Shown here piece after piece: positions 10,830 through 22,890 of a DNA stretch of 64,000 nucleotides. Source of the stretch: Saxidomus purpurata (taxonomy: Eukaryota; Mollusca; Bivalvia; Venerida; Veneridae); the NCBI GenBank assembly GCA_022818135.1, contig JAFMSR010000015.1, forward strand, positions 29,613,193 to 29,677,192, written 5' to 3'. Numbering within the stretch: position 1 is the stretch's first letter; each line of letters starts with the position of its first letter. The translations under genes were made by a program, and so were the position numbers. The notes beneath the pieces were generated by a model. That model saw nothing but the letters and a program-made list of their open reading frames with translations. It had not been told where the DNA came from and ran no database searches.

Positions 10830-11421
10830 GTAAAATAAAATTTCATTGATTAAGAGCACAGAAGTCGATGTTTGATGTAAACTTGCATAGATTTTGAATC
10901 TATTGAATAGTTATTATTTATTTTGATCGATTTGAAATAACAATTAAGGATATATAAGCGAAAATAAATGTCAAATGCCGGTACCATCGGCAAATCCAAT
11001 CACAAATACACGATGAATAACGCCAAAATGTATATCAAAGAGTGAAGATATATCATGACAGTAGTTGTTCTTTGTGATTTGTTATCGAAGTTTTGCATGG
11101 TATTGGCATAGATGTTAATTTTGAATAAAATTCAAACTTAAAGCAAAACAAGAGGCAAGTTATTGTATTAATCAGAAAAGCCTGAGCAGAAATACAACTA
11201 TGTTGATAATTTAACTTATAGTACTTTGTACCAACATCTTTTAAGCGACGATAACCATAAGAGCGAGCTTAATGAAGTCATTTATAAAACTAGGCTTGCT
11301 AAACGGTTTTGCGAAACAAACGTTAACAGAAGTACAAAGCAAACATAACAACGATTTTTATTTTCCATCTTTTAAGTGTCTCTTTAATCTACCGACGGAT
11401 TTCCAGACCAAACAAACACTT

Positions 11422-11505
11422 ATGTCAACAATGCACACTGGGAAATGGAAGATAAGAAAGTATGAGAGAGGTTTTGCCAGATATACCAATTTGAAATATA
11501 TCTAA
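11422..11505 (+). CDS. Conserved small ORF, copy 1 (hypothetical)
   Basis: ATG TCA ACA opens a 27-codon frame ending K-Y-I-stop. The paralogous block at 31215 also starts ATG TCA ACA and shares K-I-R-K-Y-E-R-x-x-A-R-Y-T-N-L with no indel over 66 bases, although the flanks on both sides carry indels. In the other copy the frame passes on to a GTAATT donor at 31310, so this may be a first exon whose donor is lost here. No domain. Confidence 0.3.
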   Translation: MSTMHTGKWKIRKYERGFARYTNLKYI

Positions 11506-11979
11506 CAGTTAACAAATATTTATAAAGGCTTTGTCCGCGCAAACAAATCAAAATCGACCTAAGTTTGTCTATCAAAATCGACCGAAGTTTGTCAACTCTG
11601 TCGTGAAAAAACTAGCAATTCATAAAAGAGAGCATACTTGATCGTGTATTTATCAATTTTCAGTGTGCTACAGAAGGCATTGTGTAATGATTTTGCGTTT
11701 GAACTAGTTGGAGCGTATCAACAACAACATGTTAAAGTCATTGTTTGTCATCGTTGTTAGCAAAGACTACTAATATTAATCTATAAATATGTGAAAAAAT
11801 CAAATTCGTCATGACATAACATATTTCGTGACATAAAATATCTCGTGACAATGTCAGAGCAAAGAATATGACTACTTGAATTGTCTAGAGTATAGACAAT
11901 TTTCCTTATACATTTGACAGTACAATTCGAAAAAATATGACAAAGATTGATTTATCACTGTCAGTTTAAATCTGCAGTA

Positions 11980-13400
11980 ATATGTTGTACGCAATACTGC
12001 TTCACATTTTCAGGAAAAAAAAACACCTTAACAGGAAATTCCAAAATCAGACTTTTTGTCGTGACTCTATTTATCGTGTATGTCAGTCACATATATATTT
12101 CACAAAAAATAATTGATATGATTTATCAAAGTATTTATGGTTGATTTATTCAGTTACTGTACTATATTATGCAAGATAAGTTGACGTCTTTTCCTTACCA
12201 CCGTAGGGAATCACTCTAAGTCGCTCGTAGGAAATTAGACCGACAAGCAATTTCTGCTACAACTTTGCATATTTCATAGATTTCCTAGAATACGATATAA
12301 ACAGATATAAGTTAATCCTGAAAGAGATTTATTCAGGATATGAAAATCTTTGTGAAGATTACAATTTCTCAAGGAGATTTTTGTCTCATCTAATTAAAAA
12401 ATGATAGATATAGGCTATCTTCATTTATAGAACTATTTCATAAAGATTCTAAATACTGAAAGTAGAGAAACCGTAATATTCAGCTTGATAGAGCATTGGA
12501 ATACGTTTTTGTTTCGAATTCGGAGGAAAAATCCAATCTAATTATGCATATTATGAACGAAACTGTGCATTTAGGTTTCAGGAATAGGCCATTTGAACGA
12601 AATATGGACGAAACTTACAGTCTTATGTTTATCTTAAAATGACTTTTAATTTACACCAATTAATGGCTTGGGTGTATCTATACTGTACCAGAAACAGATA
12701 TGCACGGCAAGTCGCTTCCATGAGAATATCTTAACAAATCCAATATTTTCTTTGGTAAAAGAAAAATTTATCCGAATGAAAATGTATGTCATAAGTACTA
12801 GATTATACATACTAAACTTCAATTATTTCTACTGTGAACATGTTATGTCACTTAGACCCTAGACTATTATAGCGTATAATAATTCTGATAAGATTCGAAT
12901 GCAAAAAGCAATATTTTCATAGATTAAGGCAGGTAAAATACGTGAAGTCAAACTAATTTCTGCTTCAGAATTTTATCGTTTAGAGGGCGAGAGAAGAAAT
13001 GGTATTTTTTTGAAATTGTACATTCGTTTATTGCAAATATCTTACTCAAAAACTTAAATTCTGAGGGTATTCTGGATGCGTTTTTAACTTCGTCCAAAAG
13101 AGTAGTACTAAAAGTAGTCATTTCAATTCTAATGATAGCATTAGACGCAACACCTTCAACTGCGCCATTGATGAAACAAAATAAACTTTATTCACCTGAA
13201 GACCGTTACTGTATTCTTAAAATTAATTCCCACTTTTTCACAACCTCCCTTCAGAAAGAAGTAGTTAAATTATAATTAACCCTTATATTTATAGAAGATA
13301 CTGAGGTGTGTAAACATTCAGTTTTGAATTATATCAGTCAGTTGTCATTTTGGTTAGAAGTTGAAATGCTAAGAGCCCAAGTTTTTTTTACTCTCGAAAG
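11980..13400. other. No gene seen; duplicated background with a short stem-loop
   Basis: 12295-12400 is well conserved with 36885-36990 and contains the stem-loop AATCCTGAAAGAGATTTATT followed by CAGGAT in both copies. Open frames differ between the copies, so a coding function is not supported. Confidence 0.45.
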
Positions 13401-13475
13401 TTCAGGATAATTGGAACCCCCGAATTCGAACATTTTTTTTTTCCCGAGGTGTTCGGTTTTCGAGATTCGACTGTA
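13399..13475 (-). mobile_element. Solo DNA-transposon terminus
   Basis: Read on the minus strand the sequence starts TACAGTCGAATCTCGAAAAC and continues CGAACACCTCGGG, a style of terminus common among Tc1/mariner-like and related elements and their MITEs. No opposite terminus was found within several hundred bases. Confidence 0.3.
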
Positions 13476-13644
13476 ATTGTTGATATAGTCTGGAGAAATT
13501 CCAAACCTAATCCTTTGTAGATTTGTGACGCGTCATTTTAATACTTTTCATATTCTACTGTCTATTTGTTACAAATAAATGCAAAATCGTCAACGGGAAA
13601 CCGACATATGACATTTGAGAAAGTCTGTTCTATAATTCTTTGTA

Positions 13645-13770
13645 ATGTTTCGTGGCAAAAGATTGGTGAACGACATGATTAAGAACGACACCATTGTGTT
13701 CCGTCCTCCTAAAGCAGAAAATACACTGATATATTATGGTAATAACAAAGACCTAATTATGAAACTTTAA
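13645..13770 (+). CDS. Conserved small ORF, copy 1 (hypothetical)
   Basis: ATG-started, 41 codons: F-R-G-K-R-L-V-N-D-M-I-K, then D-T-I-V-F-R-P-P-K-A-E-N-T-L-I-Y-Y. The paralogous block starting at 38826 aligns codon for codon without indels (F-R-D-K-K-L-V-N-N-M-I-H-R-D-T-I-L-F-R) but carries one TAA at the codon that is AAA here. Gap-free alignment over about 120 bases suggests an exon that has lost function in one copy. Possible donor TATG/GTAATA near 13740. No family recognised. Confidence 0.35.
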   Translation: MFRGKRLVNDMIKNDTIVFRPPKAENTLIYYGNNKDLIMKL

Positions 13771-14240
13771 TTTCCGAAATATTATCTATAGTCTGCAGTT
13801 CTCTCATTCGAAATGTTTTTACATATTTGGAAGATAAGGCACGGAAACTTTCTGACACTGCAGTCTTATATAATGCATACATTCAGAATCAAATAATCTA
13901 CAAACCAATTCCAAGAAACTAAGTTCGGTTATATACTGTAGTTGTAGGGTTATGAAACAATTTAGTACTCTTACCAAATAAACTTGTTTGATAGTTTATG
14001 TTTAAGCACACGAAAACAATGAAGCAGCTGTTTAATGTATAAGTGATTATCCTCGGGGAGGTATTAAACCAATGACAATTTTGTTTCATTTCTTTTTCAT
14101 GCAACTCTCATAGAAAGTATGTAGAGTAGATATGGATGTGATAATACAAAAGTGTCGAGATGAGCAATGCTGTGAAAAGTTCGGTCTAAACTGAGGCTTA
14201 TTTACAAAATTTCCTTACCTCTATGATTTACTTTTTTATA

Positions 14241-14915
14241 AGATATTTGTCTTTCTTTACAATAAAGTAAAATGTACCCGATGTAAATCTTACGAGATGT
14301 GAATGGTGACTCTTTTGCAGATATTTGCACAACTTTCAAGTTTTGCTTCGTCATTTACAATGGAAATTAAAATCACCCGAATAAATGGAAAGGAAATGTT
14401 CGACTTATGTTGCACCTTAGAACTGAACGGTCAAACACATTTTTCTCACCTATGGGATACATATTTCCGCGCATTTAACCATGTGAGATAAACTTATCTC
14501 ACATCGCTGCCGGACTATTTTTACGTTAATTGTAAGCAGACATAAAAATCGAAAAATGCCTGTAAAATTGTTATTTTTGAAATAAACATATTGCAGTAGG
14601 GTTGTTGGTATTCATTTTCTTAGTTAGATCATTTTCTATCCATCTATAGCAGTTTTGAAGTAAAATTCGAGAAAAAGTTGATTTTCATTTTTTCATCCCC
14701 ATCCTGTATTTGCACTAATTTCTTCTTACTTGTGTGAAAATGCGATTTAAACGGTGAGAAAATAAATCTACCATGTCCATTTAGTTGTGGATAAGGAAAT
14801 CCCACCCTCGGGTTGAGATACGTCCATAAAACTCGGCACAGCCTCGTTTTTGGACGTATCTCAACCCTCGGGTGGGATTTCCTTATCCATAACTCATGAA
14901 CATGTTAGATTCACT
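14241..14915. mobile_element. Fold-back DNA element, copy 1
   Basis: This stretch is missing from the paralogous locus, where the flanks meet at about 39505-39525, so it is an insertion into copy 1. It ends in a strong palindrome: arms 14784-14825 and 14852-14893 pair over about 42 bases (GTTGTGGATAAGGAAATCCC against its complement), enclosing a 26-base loop. The non-palindromic part (shared words: TTTCCGCGCATTTA, TCTATCCATCTA, GTGTGAAAATGCG) recurs at 35.83-36.29 kb and, inverted, at 60.55-60.95 kb. A 62-codon ORF at 14303 is not conserved in the other copies. Confidence 0.65.
14784..14893. repeat. Long hairpin of the fold-back element
   Basis: Inverted arms of 42 bases with few mismatches, loop 14826-14851. 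The middle of each arm holds CCCTCGGG, itself a short palindrome and the main source of mismatch. The same hairpin is complete at 60575-60690 and reduced to one arm at 36235-36270. Confidence 0.85.
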
Positions 14916-15099
14916 TTGTCTACTAATTAATTCAACTCTGAAAATAAAGTTCACAGCTTATTATCTGAATGACTGTTATATGGCTGCATATGAGTAAATA
15001 AATAACTTTGAATAAAATGCAACACAAAGATTTGTTCGCCGTTATATTACTAAGATATTCGTGAGAAAGAGAATAACACAATGAATCTGGAACCAAAGT

Positions 15100-16670
15100 A
15101 CTACACTGGATTACATTTATCAAAATTTAAGATGTCAAGAGTTTACTAAATCCGGAAAAAATAAGTCTGGCGAGAATGTTATACGTCTGTCACTGAATTG
15201 TTAGGTTGCCAATAATTATTTCTTAGATTACTTCCTTTTCTTTATGACATATAATGTTTTTCTATAATATCTTTGCGGCAAATATTACTTAAGGGAAGTC
15301 TGTGTTGCAGACAATTGCCTTTCTGTAATCGACAATACCAGATGCATATATAAACATATTAGATACAACGAGTCATTGAAATTTCATCTGTAGTCGACAG
15401 TTTTTCTACCTAGGATTTCGTCATATTGAAAACAGTCGTGTACACATAGGAGCCATGCAATTTGGATATGATAACCTATTGTTTTTTGTATGTGAATATG
15501 CATATCACTAGTAACATGTCAAATAATGAATGTAGTAACTGAGAAAAAAAGCTGTCTCTCATAATACAGAATACACATTCAGGAATACTCTGACCTAATA
15601 TTTGTTGTGTGTGAAAACCTGTTAACAGCCTGTCAGACTTATCATGTCTTTAAAGAAATTTTACGTCATTGTTTGTTGTGTCACGAGAGATAGAACCATC
15701 CAATGTCGATTTTGATTTATTGCCATTGAGGAAATAATCTTATTGCCACCGTTGAATATTACAAATGTATTCAGTATCAAACTCAAGAGTACTTTCTAAT
15801 GAATGAATATTAATATGAATCAATTTTCTATTTGGGTTTTAATATCTTCTTTAATGCAATGTTTGTTGTTGATAGACATTTAAGACGAATACACACTTCT
15901 AATAGTATTGTGTTTTAGATGCGTATTATTTTAATGCATTATTCATCATAGCTGGATGATTTTTTGCGTTCTCTTTTTATTTTGGTAACTAGTGGTCTCA
16001 TGATGATTCGAATTATATTTTTCTTTCATTTGACAGTACCTATTTTTTGTGTGAAAATAATTGATAAAAATATATCACTACCCATAGATTTAAGTGACAT
16101 TATGCGCATCTGTACTGCAATGTAACATTTTGTGACGATTTTATAAAAGCAATATAATTTGATTAAAGCTGTGCATTTAATGTGTTAAATTAATGTTGTG
16201 CCGTCATTAGTATTTGAATCTTGTTGCCTTAGAATAAAAAAACCGGATTGATAAAATGATTTTTGATTGTGTCGTTGGTTTTTCAGCTAAACTGGAAGGG
16301 AAGCAACTCTTTCTGTTGTTCTTTGCTTAAAGATGATTAGTGATAAGCATCAGGTTAATATTTGAAAAGTTCATTTTTTCATACTGGTAGGGGAAGATGG
16401 TGTTTGGGTTACAAGTTTATTACATCCCTTTTGTACGAACACTTTTTAAGCTGGTTGTTACTTAAAAAAAATAACTATGCTTTTTAAAATGAAATGTGTT
16501 TCAATGTAACGATATAACTATATGGTAAAAGCAGATAACAATCAAATTAATTAAAACCATTTAAATGATAAATTGTTTTCTGTAACCATATCAGAATCAT
16601 TGTTGCCAAACTGATTGTTAAGTGGTTTTTTTCTTGGCCATTGTTCACTATAACTTCATTAAAATTTAAT
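15100..16670. other. No gene; background with paralogous patches at 45.8-47.3 kb
   Basis: 15150-15320 matches 47170-47330 and 16086-16480 matches 45845-46260. Frames are not kept between the copies. No other feature is visible. Confidence 0.5.
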
Positions 16671-16675
16671 TTTTC

Positions 16676-17775
16676 TGTCGGGATTGCATTTGGGGTCACT
16701 AGGATCAGGGTCAAGGTCACCGTTACTAAAAATAGAAAAACGGTTTGCGCTCATTAACTAAATTTGGAGTGACCAATTACAATGAAACTTAGTATGTAGG
16801 TAGCTGGCGTAGAGGCAAAGGTAGGGATTGCATTTGGAGTTACTAGGATCAAGGTCAAGGTCACTGTTACTTAAAATATAAAAATGGTTTCCGCTCAATA
16901 ACTCAAGGTAGGAGTGACTAATTGCAATCAAACTCGGTATGTAGGTAGCTTGAGTAAAGAGAAATCTTGGAATTGCATATTGGGCCACTAGGGTCAAGGT
17001 CAAGGGCACTGTTACTTACAATAGAAAAAATGGTTTCCGCTCAATAACTTGGTTTAGAAGTGACCGATTGTAATGAAACTTGGTGTATAGGTAGCTTGCG
17101 TGGAGATGAAGCTTTGGGTCACTTGGGTCAAGGTCACTATGGTCAAGGTCAGTGTATCTGAAAAAAAATTGGGGTCAAGGTCACTAGGTTCAAGGTCACA
17201 ACTAAAATAGTTTAATATTTATTTTTAGTTTTTAGATTGTTTTAAGCAAAACATTTTTTTAAAGTCAAGGTCACTAGGGTAAAGGTCAATCTCACTGTAA
17301 CTAAAGATATATTATTTTCTTTTTGTTTTTAAATTGTTGTAAAAAAAATTTGTGGGGTCAAGGTCACTAGGGTCAAGGTCGAGGTCACTGTTACTTAAAA
17401 TAGAATAAATGGTTTCCGCTCAATAACATGAGTTAGGAGTTTTCTTTTGTATTGAAACCTTGATTGTAGGGGTAGAGGAACTTGAGGGGAAAGGAAGCTT
17501 TGGGTCACTACGGTCAGTCAAGTAGGTAAGGTCGTGTTGCTTAATTTGGGTATTGGTAAGGGTCAAGGTCACTTTTACTAAAAATAGAATTTATTTTTTT
17601 TAGTTTTTAGATTTGTTTTTAGCAAAAAAATTTTTTTAAGTCAAGGTCACTACGGTCAAGGTCAAGGTCACTGTTACTAAAAATATATTATTTTCTTTTA
17701 GTTTTTAAACTGTAGCAAAACAAATTGTGGGGTCAAGGTCACTAGTGTCAAGGTCAAGGTCACTGTTACTTAAAT
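16676..17775 (+). repeat. Tandem repeat array dense in TCAAGGTCA
   Basis: Three units of about 143-145 bases (16683-16825, 16826-16970, 16971-17111) share GATTGCAT, GGTCAAGGTCACTGTTACT, GGTTTCCGCTCAATAAC, GAGTGACCAATTGCAATGAA and TATGTAGGTAGCTTG. Degenerate units follow to 17775 with a second sub-repeat (TTTTTAGTTTTTAGATTG, then GTCAAGGTCACTAGGGTCAA). The word TCAAGGTCA or AAGGTCA appears well over a dozen times on the plus strand. This is the extended AGGTCA half-site bound by FTZ-F1/NR5A and ERR-type nuclear receptors. The array is absent from the paralogous segment. Confidence 0.8.
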
Positions 17776-17779
17776 AAGG

Positions 17780-18540
17780 GGGAGTCGAGGTGACTGGTGT
17801 TTTTTAATTCTACAATTTCTACAGGCGCCGTTTAATCCTTCTTGGTGGCATTGCCGCGTCTTCTTGTTCAAGTTGAACGTGACATTTTATTGAAGTGACT
17901 AGCAGTCGATTTTGATTATAATAGCAAAACAATGATGTAAGGAAACAAAAGAAAGAAAGTACACAGCCTTCTTAGCTACTCAATGCATCCTGAGCAACGA
18001 AACGAGGTGTGACAACAGTGTAAAGCCAAAATTTTGCATGGCAGGACCATGCATGTGTAGTATTAGGCCATGTAACAATTGCAAATACCATTTTTGACTT
18101 ACTTGATACAACCAGTGTGAACGCTGACCAATGCTGATTGAAGATAATTAAATACAATGACTGTACTGTAAAATGGGTGTATAAATGGTGGCGACTGTAT
18201 TGTGCACGGTGATAGGTATTGCGACGTCAATTGCGACTTGTTGATGATCAATCAATTTAAAACAAAATCAAAAAGAGCATCAAACCTTTTGGATAAAATG
18301 CTCATATTTTGCTGAATAACTGAAGGAAATAGTAAATTTATGATTAATTTAAGAAACTGTCTTTGTAGACAGCTTTGTGTTGTACTGTGATACCTGCAAG
18401 CAATATATTACTAGTTGTTGTCTCCCTTGAAGTTTATCATTCGTGCAGAATATCAGTTATTCTTTGATTGAAAAATGTCAGTCGCGTTTGGAACTTGAAC
18501 AAACAATATTGTCGTTTGGCTCTATGTATAGGTTTTAGTC
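17780..18540. other. No gene supported
   Basis: GC-richer around 17820-17880, where short frames are open on both strands, but no splice pair or recognisable product. The rest is AT-rich; the part after 18420 matches 40391 onward. Confidence 0.45.
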
Positions 18541-18620
18541 CAGTATGTTTTAACCTTAATGAGGTGATTCACTGAAGCATTTTACTAATGTCCTGTAGCG
18601 ATCTCTTAATTGTTAATGGC

Positions 18621-18638
18621 CACGTGTACCATTTGCAT
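18621..18638. promoter_or_regulatory. E-box plus octamer, copy 1
   Basis: CACGTG (18621-18626) and the POU octamer core ATTTGCAT (18631-18638) separated by 4 bases. The same pair with the same 4-base gap occurs at 40593-40610 and 48499-48516 inside paralogous blocks. Confidence 0.4.
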
Positions 18639-18899
18639 ATTGTATCTCTTTGGTAGCGACTGTTTTATGTAGAACCGAAACTCATTTTTCAACCAATCTT
18701 GTTTTATCGGGAACTAAATCATGGAAGAGTATCTATCAATAATGTAGATAATGTTATTAATGCCTGACTTCCCTCCGATCTCCGTACTATCGCTTCTAAA
18801 TGGAGAAAATTACTTCGTGTAATGCGATAGTGGTATTGACGGTAAACAGTTTAATGGTGAGTGGTCCAACAAATGTTAAAAGACAATGACAAATTGGAG

Positions 18900-20370
18900 T
18901 ATAGGGTTCAAAGCGTTTCCAATTCTATACTCTTTCTCTCTTCAAGCTTATGTTAAAAGTTGCAAAACTCTTCATCACAAATATTGTTGCACTAATTTAT
19001 CTTTAATCAAATAAGATATATATTTCAATTTTAAAAAATTTTGTTGGGTGACGTATTGTTTGTTATATAAATGATACGTAAATCAAATAAATATTGAAAC
19101 CAGGGATCAGATGATGTATGTTCTGCAGAGACAAAGGCATTTAATATATGTGTAAAAATACAGGAGGCCTTTTTGTCACACAAGCAAAGGCTAGATTTAT
19201 TATTTGTTGGTTCTTGATGTAAGTAATAGTTGTAAATAAAAGTACCCTTCTTTGATCATCGACGTAAAACAGAACAAAACGGAAGGACAACATCATGAGG
19301 AAAATTTGCCCAAGTTCATGCTGCTTTCCTACTATCTTGAATAACTATTGATTTTATAAAATAAATATCTGTTACAATTTGAAATATACTATTTTCAATG
19401 ATTTCATCAACTCCATATATACTGAAAAGAAACGCACGGATATATTTCTATGACATTTTTACTAATACAGATTTCGAACTGAAACATATTCGAGTATATT
19501 ACTTCCAATGATTTTTAAATTGGCCGTTGTTATTTTACGTTACTGAAATATAACTATTTCTCATGCCAATGCCACTGTGACATTTATTTTTGACCTACTG
19601 ACCCCAAAGTATATTTTACTAAATTATTAATTGTCTTAGAGCAATATGGCTATGTCTTAAAGGGACCTCTTTAAATTAACCTAAAGTGATAAATTAATTC
19701 ATTGTAAAGAACTATATATATCAAAATATGCCCCATTGAAGCACAAATAATCAACACAGAGGCTTTCTGTAATAAATTGCTATCTACCCAATAATTGTAC
19801 AACAACGATTTTACATAGGTTGTTGAATGTTTTACGGTATTGCAACATATTTTAAAACTCTTTATTTTACCGATAATGACTGGAATGTATAGCATAAACT
19901 TTTTTAAGACTTGCAAAATATTCTATTATTTATTCTTCTGTAGTGCATACATGTCTACATTTTCTGCAACTATATCTAAAGAGAACTACACTGTCGTCAT
20001 TATTTCATTGCTAGTTTTAAATTCGCTCAATTGACAATCACATGTGGAAAATGAATATTAGGAGAAAAGAAATACATATATTTTAATTAATTCTTAAAAA
20101 GTTTAATACATGCACAGTTTCTCAGTGTTGACGTTTTAGAGCCTCTCTTTATCCTTGGCCAGGATGGACCTTATCCTGGACATTTTGTCACTTTGTTACT
20201 TGTAGTTGACCGTATAGTAGAGCTAGCGAGTTGGTTCTAGGTTGGTAAGCACTCAGTATTACCCATTTCCTTCTGTTCACATGACAACGGTTTAGTATAG
20301 AGTTTTTAAAGGGGCACTCCCTAAAACTGCTGTCTAATTAAATATACATAATCTGTATCATATCGTCTTT
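18900..20370. other. No gene; patch paralogous to 37.54-37.86 kb
   Basis: 19620-19940 matches 37540-37860 (shared CCGATAATGACTGGAATG-type block). Otherwise AT-rich with no supportable coding sequence. Confidence 0.5.
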
Positions 20371-20378
20371 CATTACAG

Positions 20379-20606
20379 GTCCTATCTTACTTCTACCGGG
20401 TCGCCGGAATGCAGCGACATCGGCGACTCTCACTTCCATGCCGGCTCAAATATCCAGCTGCGCCTTGACATTCACATACACAGACAGACATGCGAGAAGG
20501 CATTGTAACAGGACTGTCATCATCGTCTAGGGACACTGACGGGCATACAACTGTTAATGATCCGGGCAATGCAGGAAACGGCAATGAAAGAAGGGGAAAC
20601 CCCTAG
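20379..20606 (+). pseudogene. Exon-like GC-richer block with one in-frame stop, unrecognised
   Basis: A strong acceptor (TATCGTCTTTCATTACAG at 20361-20378) is followed by 76 codons in one frame, ending at TAG 20604-20606 and interrupted once by TGA at 20466-20468. The first part reads S-Y-F-Y-R-V-A-G-M-Q-R-H-R-R-L-S-L-P-C, and the part after the stop reads H-S-H-T-Q-T-D-M-R-E-G-I-V-T-G-L-S-S-S-S, then R-D-T-D-G-H-T-T-V-N-D-P-G-N-A-G-N-G-N. Base composition is clearly richer in GC than the surroundings. It looks like a hydrophilic C-terminal tail exon with a nonsense mutation, or a shorter exon ending at the TGA. No family was recognised. Confidence 0.4.
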
Positions 20607-21089
20607 CTAAATTTGTGGGAGAAAAACCAGCTGTTGTGCAGGAGATGGATGACTAAAAAGCTGCCTAATATTGAGCTGGAACTGGAAATATCTTCATCCT
20701 CATAGATATCATCAGATGATAAATAATTTACATTTAGAATGTAGAAAAGTATAATTTTGAAAATATAATTATTTCAAGTTAAATGCCATTTTTTGCATTA
20801 ATAGTATTTTCTGATGATAGCAGGAATCCTTCTTTCTTAGCAAATGTTTGCTCATTTTCTCAATGATAAAGTATGGTATTTGCTACTCGTATTTAACTAT
20901 CTGTATTAATAAAGTGTATACAACCTTTGAAATAGTTTATTCCCACACCCCGAGTCTCTTTGTGACTTCTTTATACTGGTATGAAATGCAAAATAATAAG
21001 AGTTTTACCGGCTGACAACGGAATTTCGTGTGCGACCAAATAATTAACAGAAAACTGAGTGAAACTCTTATCTTGACAGATCTTATCTT

Positions 21090-21189
21090 ACGGCATTATT
21101 CATCAATTGATGCTGTCTTTGAGCGGATATAAAGTTGTCAAGAAAGTAGACAGCAGTAGGTTTTTGGACTTTGAAAAAATTACATTATA
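21090..21189 (+). pseudogene. Signal-peptide-like exon relic, copy 2
   Basis: Reads L-M-L-S-L-S-G-Y-K-V-V-K-K-V-D-S-S-R before a stop at about 21187. It sits in a short copy (about 21.08-21.70 kb) of the duplicated segment. The hydrophobic core is weakened and the upstream initiation region is not intact. If a gene existed here, the cysteine-rich exon relic at 25178 would lie downstream on the same strand. Confidence 0.3.
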
Positions 21190-21699
21190 GGCAAAGGCAT
21201 TTATTATAAGCAACATATTATTTATAAGAAATTTTCCATTATTTTAAAGAAAAATCAACCATTAATTTGAGAGAACTTTTTCAATATTTCTATTTAATCT
21301 TTGTGAAACAACTGTATTTTCAACTAGTTTTATAGAGTTTCAAAGAATAAAAGAAGAAAGGATCAAATCAGGCAAAATGCTATGAATGCCTAAAGTGAAT
21401 AGGTATAACATGTAAAAAATGCTTCATAAATTATGAAGTGTAAAATTTTCCAAGTTACTCGTATTTAACCTAGAAGGGCTAGTCTTCAGTCTCTGAGTTC
21501 TCATGAAATAGCAGAGAATATTGAAAATTGATACGGAAATTATCACTTACATTACTTTCTTTATCGCTTTTGCAAAATTATTATCGCGCTCAAAGGGAAA
21601 TCTGATTGCTTTTCACAGACATTTATTCACCATCAGCTGTGTGCAAATAAACTACAAAGTAGCGTCTGCATTGTAATATTGTGATTTTTTTGCAATATC

Positions 21700-22890
21700 A
21701 AACGTTTATTGTTCTTCTTATACGTTGATTTTGTTTTGTTTTGCCTCCTGCTATTTAAACGTAGTTGTGAAGTAATCTTAAAAAAAGTGAGAAAAATATG
21801 TTCTCAAGTACGTTTCAAAGAAAATCGAATTGAAGGATTTGGAGGTTTGATCCATACTTCATTTAACTTTTAAGTCAGAAGCCACAGTTCGACATAGTAC
21901 TGCGAACATCCCCGATCGACATGTCAATTCAGGACCCTCGGTAATCGTAAAAAATATCGAAATACGAAACACGTATGCAGTGCTCAGTTCAGTAGATTAC
22001 TACTGTTTGATAGTTGTAGTATGTTATATGTACTGCTATATTTAAGAAGGTGTGAAGTTACCTATGCGATTTGCAAATCAGGTAAATATCAAGACTGATA
22101 GGCAAAGATAAAAAGTGAATTGTAAGTCCAAAATCAAACAGATCAATCGGAAAGTGTAAAATTACTTTTTATTGACGCTGAATTATTGTTTGTTTTCACG
22201 TTGTTGTCACACCTTGAAAATAACAGGCGATGTAGAAAGCATTGTGATGGCGTTCAGACTTTATGGAAAAAGATATGCATAACTAATGCATTTACGCCGA
22301 AATTATTCGATAATTCATGCAACAGAGGGAATTGATGTTTTAAAGCTATAACTATTTTAGCAATACCCCAGTTACATGATCCTTAAGATAGTTCAACGAG
22401 TAAAAGAATAAATTTGTTAAGTAGAATCATATTTATAATTCAATAGCAATGTCTGCTTTGGTAAATAGGTCACTTATACATTTAGCAGGGCACTAGTAGC
22501 ACTTGTCGGAATTTGCCAATTATTATAGTATGTATTCTGGGGACACGGGCTATTAAAAGTTCGTATGTTTAACGTTGCTGATCTAAGGCGAAAATTTTGT
22601 GAATTGCAGTTACGTCAAATTTGAAAACGCTTCATGTGTTATTAGATATATTAATTTTTTTCTAGAGATATAGATATAAGACAAAAGAAAAGCCAGCTTT
22701 GTTTTAAGGCTTTCGTTGAACACTTCATGGTTAGAGGTTTCTTTGAATGCCCTTTGCATATAAATACGGAAACATATCTTGAGCTGGGGAGTAATATAAA
22801 TCCAATTAGTCAGATAATTACATGTACTACAAGAGTTTTGACTTAATACCCGACCAGAATAAAGTGTTTGAAAAACCACTTTGACCATTG
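21700..22890. other. No gene seen
   Basis: AT-rich DNA following the short duplicated copy at 21.08-21.70 kb. The 92-codon minus-strand ORF at 22610-22888 has no domain and is not kept elsewhere. Confidence 0.5.

Larger units (their letters stand above)
7300..18900 (+). repeat. Segmental duplication, copy 1 of a long tandem pair
   Basis: Blocks in this stretch reappear in the same order and orientation at 27.08-40.86 kb. Paired anchors: 7327 with 27091, 8190 with 27880, 8600 with 28390, 11010 with 30890, 11430 with 31225, 11650 with 35310, 12295 with 36885, 13530 with 38730, 14930 with 39540, and 18420 with 40391. The copies differ by many substitutions, small indels and several transposon-sized insertions, so the duplication is not recent. 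Boundaries are approximate. Confidence 0.75.

Noticed and set aside
14303..14491. 62-codon ORF inside the fold-back element
   Set aside because: The copies at 35.8 and 60.9 kb do not keep the frame.
16758..17009. 83-codon minus-strand ORF
   Set aside because: It runs through the AGGTCA tandem repeat and is a by-product of the repeat having no stop in that frame.
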